The position numbers were made by a program, and so were the translations under genes. Below, one piece after another: positions 60,175-64,000 of a DNA stretch of 64,000 bases; the stretch's first letter is position 1; the number at the start of each line of letters is the position of its first letter. Origin of the DNA: Marinovum algicola (GTDB lineage: Bacteria; Pseudomonadota; Alphaproteobacteria; Rhodobacterales; Rhodobacteraceae); NCBI RefSeq assembly GCF_900109145.1, contig NZ_FNYY01000005.1:1-64000 (forward strand), given 5' to 3'. The notes below the pieces were generated by a model that saw nothing but the letters and a program-made list of their open reading frames with translations, made no database searches and was not told the DNA's origin.

Positions 60175-60771
60175 GTGGGGATCACAATCACCAAAGCCTT
60201 TCGGGCCGCTGCCACCGGATGCGCCGCCGTTGCCGCGGCCGCCCTGCTGACGGCCACTTTGGCCAATGCACAGGGTTTCGCACGCGACACGCCGTCGCAA
60301 CAGGGCCGAGATCAGGGCCAGTACATACCCAATATCGTGCTCACGCCGGATGGCTGCGAGGTCTGGGCCGCCGATGACGGTGCCGAGGGCTATGCCTCCA
60401 ACCGGCTGACGCGCAAGGGCACGCCGATCTGCCACGACGTGACGCCCTGCGGGCGGGTCAACACCGATCAGTTCTTTGCCACCGACAGCTATCGCATTCA
60501 CGCCAACGGCCGCGCCCGGCTGCAAGAGTTCTTCCGGGGGTCTTCGGCCTTCGCCTATACCATCGTCGGCCATACCGACAGCCGCGCCAGCCATGAATAC
60601 AACCTCCGCCTCAGCTACAACCGCGCCATCGCCGTGGCCAAGGTGGCGGAATCGGTCGGCGCCAAGATCGCCGATGTCCGCGGCATGGGCGAAACCGCGC
60701 CGGTCGCACCGAACAGCTCGGTCGAAGGCATGGCGCGCAACCGCCGCGTCGAAATCCTGTGCTTCCAGTAA
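60175..60771 (+). CDS. OmpA-family protein with an extra Cys-bounded motif
   Basis: The 198-residue protein has a signal peptide (TGCAAVAAAALLTATLANAQ, cut near residue 33), then a 29-residue motif PDGC...W..DDG.EGY..NRL.R.G.P.C (58-86), then an OmpA/MotB peptidoglycan-binding domain (about 100-198: YTIVGHTDSRASHEYNLRLS, AVAKVAESVGAKIADVRGMG). The motif is shared with the lipoprotein encoded next. GTG 60175 is used, since AAGGGAC precedes it. It should link outer structures to the cell wall. The lipoprotein begins 13 bases after the stop. Confidence 0.82.
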   Translation: MGITITKAFRAAATGCAAVAAAALLTATLANAQGFARDTPSQQGRDQGQYIPNIVLTPDGCEVWAADDGAEGYASNRLTRKGTPICHDVTPCGRVNTDQFFATDSYRIHANGRARLQEFFRGSSAFAYTIVGHTDSRASHEYNLRLSYNRAIAVAKVAESVGAKIADVRGMGETAPVAPNSSVEGMARNRRVEILCFQ

Positions 60772-60784
60772 GGGGACAAGAGAT

Positions 60785-61096
60785 ATGAACATCGTCAAAC
60801 TCTGTGCCGCCCTGACGCTGGGCTTTGCGGTTTCGGCCTGTGACGAAGGTCTGCGCGGCTATCCCGCCGACAAGACCATCGACCGTGGAATCAATGCGCA
60901 TTCGCTGAAATCGCTGAAGTGGGGCGTCTATGTCGATCCCGACGGCTGCGATCACTGGATCTCCGACGATGGCGTCGAGGGCTATCAGGTCAACCGCCTC
61001 GACCGCTACGGCAAACCGGTGTGCTCGGGCGTGGCCCCGCCGACCTATACCGCCGGCGATTTCAAAGGCGGCTCGCCGATCGCCGATCCCAACTGA
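60785..61096 (+). CDS. Small lipoprotein sharing the PDGC...C motif with the OmpA protein
   Basis: The 103-residue product has a signal peptide with lipobox VSAC (Cys-19), then the motif PDGCDHWISDDGVEGYQVNR and LDRYGKPVC (52-80), ending in a short tail. It has 18 of 29 motif positions identical to the upstream OmpA protein. Only two Cys beyond the lipid Cys occur, at the motif ends, so a disulfide is likely. Function unknown; the pair may contact the same partner. Terminator follows at 61124-61155. Confidence 0.78.
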   Translation: MNIVKLCAALTLGFAVSACDEGLRGYPADKTIDRGINAHSLKSLKWGVYVDPDGCDHWISDDGVEGYQVNRLDRYGKPVCSGVAPPTYTAGDFKGGSPIADPN

Positions 61097-61123
61097 TCCG
61101 GGGAAGGGCGCCTGACGAAGCCG

Positions 61124-61155
61124 ACAGCCGCGGAACCGCTCCGCGGCTGTTTTTC
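61124..61155 (+). terminator. Terminator after the lipoprotein gene
   Basis: ACAGCCGCGG (61124-61133) pairs perfectly with CCGCGGCTGT (61141-61150) and a T-run follows. Confidence 0.85.
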
Positions 61156-61243
61156 GTGACCCGGCAATGACATTTCCATCCGCCCCCTTGCCAAGCCCCG
61201 CACACTCGGCCACGCTCGACCTGGATACACGACGGAGACCCCC

Positions 61244-62260
61244 TTGAGCGCACCGCATCTCGACGACCCGATCACCCCTGACACCCTACAGGAGACGGTG
61301 CTTGAGTTCCCCGACAATCGCCTGCTGATCGACCTCTGCGGTGAATTCGACGCCAATCTCGCGGCGCTCGAGGCGCGGCTATCGGTGCAGATTCTGCGCC
61401 GCGGCAACCAGCTTGCCGTGATTGGCGAGACCGAGGCCCGCGACCAGGCTGCCGCCGTGCTCACCGCGCTCTACGAGCGGCTCGAAGCCGGCCGCCCGGT
61501 CGAGCCCGCCGACATCGACCGCGAGCTGCGCATGGGCGGCCCCGCCGAGGCCACCGGCGCCCGCGACGGCGATCAGCTCGACATGTTTCCCAAGGGCGCG
61601 GTCGAGATCAAGACCCGCAAGAAGCTGGTCGAGCCGCGCACCGAGGCGCAGAAGGCCTATGTGCAGAGCCTGTTCGAAAAAGAGCTGGCCTTTGGCATCG
61701 GCCCCGCCGGCACCGGCAAGACCTATCTCGCGGTGGCCGTCGGGGTGAACATGTTCATCAACGGCCATGTCGACCGGATCATCCTGTCGCGCCCGGCGGT
61801 CGAGGCCGGCGAAAAGCTCGGCTACCTGCCCGGCGACATGAAGGATAAGGTCGATCCCTACATGCAGCCGCTCTATGACGCGCTGAACGATTTCCTTCCG
61901 GCCAAGCAGCTGGGCAAGCTGATCGAGGAAAAGAAGATCGAGATTGCGCCACTGGCCTTCATGCGCGGCCGGACGCTTGCCAATGCCTTCGTGGTGCTCG
62001 ACGAGGCACAGAACGCCACCTCGATGCAGATGAAGATGTTCCTGACCCGTCTGGGCGAAGGCTCGCGCATGGTGATCACCGGCGACCGCACCCAGGTCGA
62101 CCTGCCGCGCGGCGTGCAATCGGGACTGGCCGATGCCGAACGGCTGCTCAAGACCATCCCCAAGATCGCCTTCAACTATTTCACCGCCAAGGACGTGGTC
62201 CGCCACCCGCTGGTCGCCGCCATCATCGAGGCCTATGACAAGGATGCCGAGACGCCGTGA
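61244..62260 (+). CDS. phoH: PhoH-family ATPase
   Basis: The 338-residue protein has a short KH-like N-terminal region (residues 15-90) and a PhoH ATPase domain with Walker A GPAGTGKTYLAV and Walker B FVVLDEAQNAT, plus EPRTEAQKAYV before it. It is the PhoL/YbeZ type, coupled to YbeY and linked to RNA and ribosome handling. The start is TTG at 61244, with CGGAGACC about 8 bases before it. It belongs to the phoH-ybeY-corC-lnt order. An intergenic repeat copy separates it from ybeY. Confidence 0.92.
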   Translation: MSAPHLDDPITPDTLQETVLEFPDNRLLIDLCGEFDANLAALEARLSVQILRRGNQLAVIGETEARDQAAAVLTALYERLEAGRPVEPADIDRELRMGGPAEATGARDGDQLDMFPKGAVEIKTRKKLVEPRTEAQKAYVQSLFEKELAFGIGPAGTGKTYLAVAVGVNMFINGHVDRIILSRPAVEAGEKLGYLPGDMKDKVDPYMQPLYDALNDFLPAKQLGKLIEEKKIEIAPLAFMRGRTLANAFVVLDEAQNATSMQMKMFLTRLGEGSRMVITGDRTQVDLPRGVQSGLADAERLLKTIPKIAFNYFTAKDVVRHPLVAAIIEAYDKDAETP

Positions 62261-62288
62261 CCGGCCGCCGGGCGGGCACCGCCCATCC

Positions 62289-62337
62289 GTCTTCTTCTGT
62301 TTGAAAATACCGCGGGGTCCGGGGCAGCGCCCCGGCG
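62289..62337. repeat. Intergenic repeat with GAAAATACCGCGGGG core, copy 3
   Basis: CTTCTTCTGTTTGAAAATAC, then CGCGGGGTCC and a GGGGCAGCGCCCC palindrome. It is the third copy of the family of 28579-28640 and 36977-37032, here between two co-oriented genes of one conserved cluster. Confidence 0.7.
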
Positions 62338-62346
62338 ATCAGCCAT

Positions 62347-62871
62347 ATGCTCACCGAAACCATCTTCGAAGACGACCGCTGGCAGGAGGCCGGCCTCGAG
62401 ACGCTGGCCGAAACCGCCGCGGCGACGACTCTGGCGCATCTCGGCCACAGGGCGGCGGAATACGAGATTGCCGTTCTGGCCTGTGACGACGCCCGCATCG
62501 CCGTGCTCAACGCCGATTTCCGCGGCAAGCCCCGGCCCACCAATGTGCTGAGCTGGCCCGAAGAGGATCTGGCCCCCGAAGCGGCGGGCGCCGCGCCCGA
62601 GGCGCCGGAACCGGGCGACGAAGCCGATCCGCATCACCTCGGCGATGTCGCCATCGCCTGGGAGACTTGCCAGCGCGAGGCGGCAGAGCAGGACAAGCCA
62701 TTTGCCGCTCATGTCACCCATCTGATGGTGCATGGGGTGTTACATTTGCTCGGGTTTGACCATATCCGCGACAAGGATGCCACTGTGATGGAGGCACATG
62801 AACGTGCCATACTTGGCAAACTGGGTATTTCAGACCCATATAGGAGCGATCAGGGCCCGTCAGGCCCGTAA
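62347..62871 (+). CDS. ybeY: rRNA maturation factor / endoribonuclease YbeY
   Basis: The 174-residue protein carries the zinc motif HGVLHLLGFDH (H-x3-H-x5-H) and RPTNVLSWP, characteristic of YbeY. It trims 16S rRNA and takes part in ribosome quality control. It has a Pro/Glu/Ala-rich insertion (about residues 76-98) before the HHLGDVAIA strand. It starts 86 bases after phoH. The first bases of corC follow 11 bases after its stop. Confidence 0.94.
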   Translation: MLTETIFEDDRWQEAGLETLAETAAATTLAHLGHRAAEYEIAVLACDDARIAVLNADFRGKPRPTNVLSWPEEDLAPEAAGAAPEAPEPGDEADPHHLGDVAIAWETCQREAAEQDKPFAAHVTHLMVHGVLHLLGFDHIRDKDATVMEAHERAILGKLGISDPYRSDQGPSGP

Positions 62872-62882
62872 CGGACAGATTG

Positions 62883-63806
62883 ATGGACGACATAGACCCC
62901 AGCTCTAAGGCAGCGCAACGCGCGCTTCCCGACCTCGACACAGACACACCCCAGCGTCCCGGCCTCTTTGGCAGGATGTTCCAGGTGTTGCGCCCGTCGG
63001 ACACCGACGAAGCGGCAGACCTTCGCGCCAACCTCCCGGCGCCGCTGCCACAGACCCACGGCATGATCAACCTCCGCCGCCTCGCGGTCGAGGACGTGGC
63101 CATCCCCAAGGCCGATATCGTCGCCGTGCCGATCACCATCACCCGCGACGATCTTGTCGATGTCTTTCGCGACAGCGGCTTGTCGCGGCTGCCGGTGTAC
63201 AACGGCACGCTCGACACGCCCGTCGGCATGGTCCACCTCAAGGATTTTGCCCTCAAGCACGGTTTCAACGGCAAGGGCGGGCGTTTCTCGCTCAAGGCGA
63301 TGCTGCGGCCGCTGCTCTATGTGCCGCCTTCGATGCCGATCGGCGTGCTGCTCACCAAGATGCAGGCCGAGCGTCGCCACATGGCGCTGGTGATCGACGA
63401 ATACGGCGGCGTCGACGGGTTGGTGACGATCGAGGACCTGATCGAACAGGTGATCGGCGAGATCGAGGACGAACACGATCTCGACGAGGACAAGCTCTGG
63501 ACGGTAGAGAAATCCGGCACCTACCTGGCCCTGGCCAAGACCCCGCTGGATGAGTTCCAGGCCGAGATCGGCATGGATCTCACCGCTACCGACGAGGTCG
63601 ACGCCGAAGAGATCGACACCCTCGGCGGGCTGGTTTTCGTGCTGGCCGGCCATGTGCCGGCGCGCGGCGAGATGGTGCCGCATCCCGACGGGCCCGAATT
63701 CGAGGTGGTGGACGCCGATCCGCGCCGCATCAAGCGGCTGCGGGTGCGGCTCCAGGCGCTGGCGCGAAACGGTGTGGATCAGACCCCCGTCGCGGACGCC
63801 TCCTAG
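62883..63806 (+). CDS. corC: CorC/HlyC-like CBS-domain protein
   Basis: The 307-residue protein has two CBS domains (about 75-135 and 140-200; LSRLPVYNGTLDTPVGMVHL and MALVIDEYGGVDGLVTIEDL) and a C-terminal CorC_HlyC domain (EIDTLGGLVFVLAGHVPARGE). There is no membrane DUF21 part, so it is the soluble CorC kind, proposed to modulate magnesium/cobalt efflux. ATG 62883 is used. Order ybeY-corC-lnt is conserved in proteobacteria. Confidence 0.92.
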   Translation: MDDIDPSSKAAQRALPDLDTDTPQRPGLFGRMFQVLRPSDTDEAADLRANLPAPLPQTHGMINLRRLAVEDVAIPKADIVAVPITITRDDLVDVFRDSGLSRLPVYNGTLDTPVGMVHLKDFALKHGFNGKGGRFSLKAMLRPLLYVPPSMPIGVLLTKMQAERRHMALVIDEYGGVDGLVTIEDLIEQVIGEIEDEHDLDEDKLWTVEKSGTYLALAKTPLDEFQAEIGMDLTATDEVDAEEIDTLGGLVFVLAGHVPARGEMVPHPDGPEFEVVDADPRRIKRLRVRLQALARNGVDQTPVADAS

Positions 63807-63808
63807 CG

Positions 63809-64000
63809 ATGCCGGCAGCTCCGGCACATGGCGTGGCGCAGGGCCTGGCCCGAGGGCTTCGCCGGCATCCCTGGCGTCAGCGGCTCTGCGCCGCCTTGCT
63901 GGGCGCGCTTGCCGCCACCGGCCTGGCGCCTCTGGGCTGGGCGGCGCTGGGCTTTGTCGCGCTGATCGGCCTTTTCGCCCTCTCCGGCGAGCCGATGGCG
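63809..64000 (+). CDS. lnt: Apolipoprotein N-acyltransferase, N-terminal part (runs off window)
   Basis: The 64 codons present start ATG 63809, two bases after the corC stop, and encode a basic N terminus followed by hydrophobic segments LCAALLGALAATGLAPLGWA and ALGFVALIGLFALS, as in the first two membrane spans of Lnt. The rest is outside. Lnt adds the third acyl chain to lipoproteins before LolC-LolD exports them. The assignment relies on the conserved position after corC and the start of the first helix. Confidence 0.85.
   Translation, partial: MPAAPAHGVAQGLARGLRRHPWRQRLCAALLGALAATGLAPLGWAALGFVALIGLFALSGEPMA

Overview
The window is a 64 kb piece of the chromosome of a GC-rich alphaproteobacterium, almost certainly a marine-type Rhodobacteraceae/Roseobacter-clade bacterium. 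The evidence is the gene content and order: a ChvG-ChvI/PckA/HprK/RapZ/EIIA/HPr block, Irr next to fabA, a single LolC/E-type permease, an Lrp-controlled PutA without its own DNA-binding domain, an H-NS relative of the HvrA/SpB type, and several small proteins that I know only from this family. I cannot name the genus from the sequence alone. Nothing here looks like a phage, transposon, integrase, CRISPR array or defence island; it is core-genome DNA with a few local rearrangements.

Layout. 1-6.7 kb: the 3' end of tuf and the first part of the S10 ribosomal cluster (rpsJ-rplC-rplD-rplW, then rplB-rpsS-rplV-rpsC-rplP). The cluster is interrupted between rplW and rplB by two facing terminators and a PRC-barrel gene on the other strand. 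It stops after rplP at a strong terminator; rpmC, rpsQ and the spc genes are not in the window. 6.9-14.3 kb: a MaoC hydratase, a HAD phosphatase, the homogentisate pathway operon (hmgA, a 42-residue membrane peptide, maiA, fahA) with a divergent MarR regulator, then a GFA protein, a GNAT and an EamA exporter. 14.3-19.2 kb: yidD-rnpA-rpmH, a TVP38 membrane protein, a flavin disulfide reductase, an orphan histidine kinase and tRNA-Arg. 19.2-21.1 kb: a broken class IV aminotransferase, a sulfotransferase and an H-NS-like protein.

21.2-28.5 kb: pckA facing away from chvI-chvG-hprK-rapZ-EIIA-HPr, a carbon/envelope signalling block, then an acyltransferase. 28.6-35.4 kb: 3-hydroxybutyryl-CoA dehydrogenase, a Rhodobacteraceae hypothetical, pcm-tolC-PopZ-like, a small conserved protein, and efp. 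35.4-45.6 kb: ygfZ, a glycosyltransferase, a phosphatase/ABC-exporter pair, two aminotransferases, lolC-lolD, DUF2177 and a rhomboid protease. 45.7-50.4 kb: putA with its divergent Lrp-type regulator, a TPR protein and tRNA-Leu. 50.4-59.3 kb: irr, fabA, an inserted phoX, fabB-fabI, an SNase-like membrane protein, a glycosyltransferase-like protein and miaB. 59.3-64.0 kb: a secreted small protein, an OmpA protein paired with a lipoprotein that share a Cys-bounded motif, then phoH-ybeY-corC-lnt (cut by the window end).

How they work together. Three themes stand out: translation (S10 genes, EF-Tu, EF-P, RNase P, L34, MiaB, YbeY, two tRNAs), envelope building and trafficking (YidD, LolCD, Lnt, TolC, OmpA, ABC exporter, unsaturated fatty-acid synthesis by FabA/FabB/FabI), and carbon/nitrogen switching (PckA, the ChvG-ChvI and HPr/HprK relay, homogentisate and proline catabolism under dedicated local regulators). 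Two families of GC-rich palindromic intergenic repeats are scattered between genes. I found no complete unknown multi-gene system. The least explained items are the OmpA/lipoprotein motif pair, the PRC-barrel gene inside the ribosomal cluster, and a set of very small membrane proteins.
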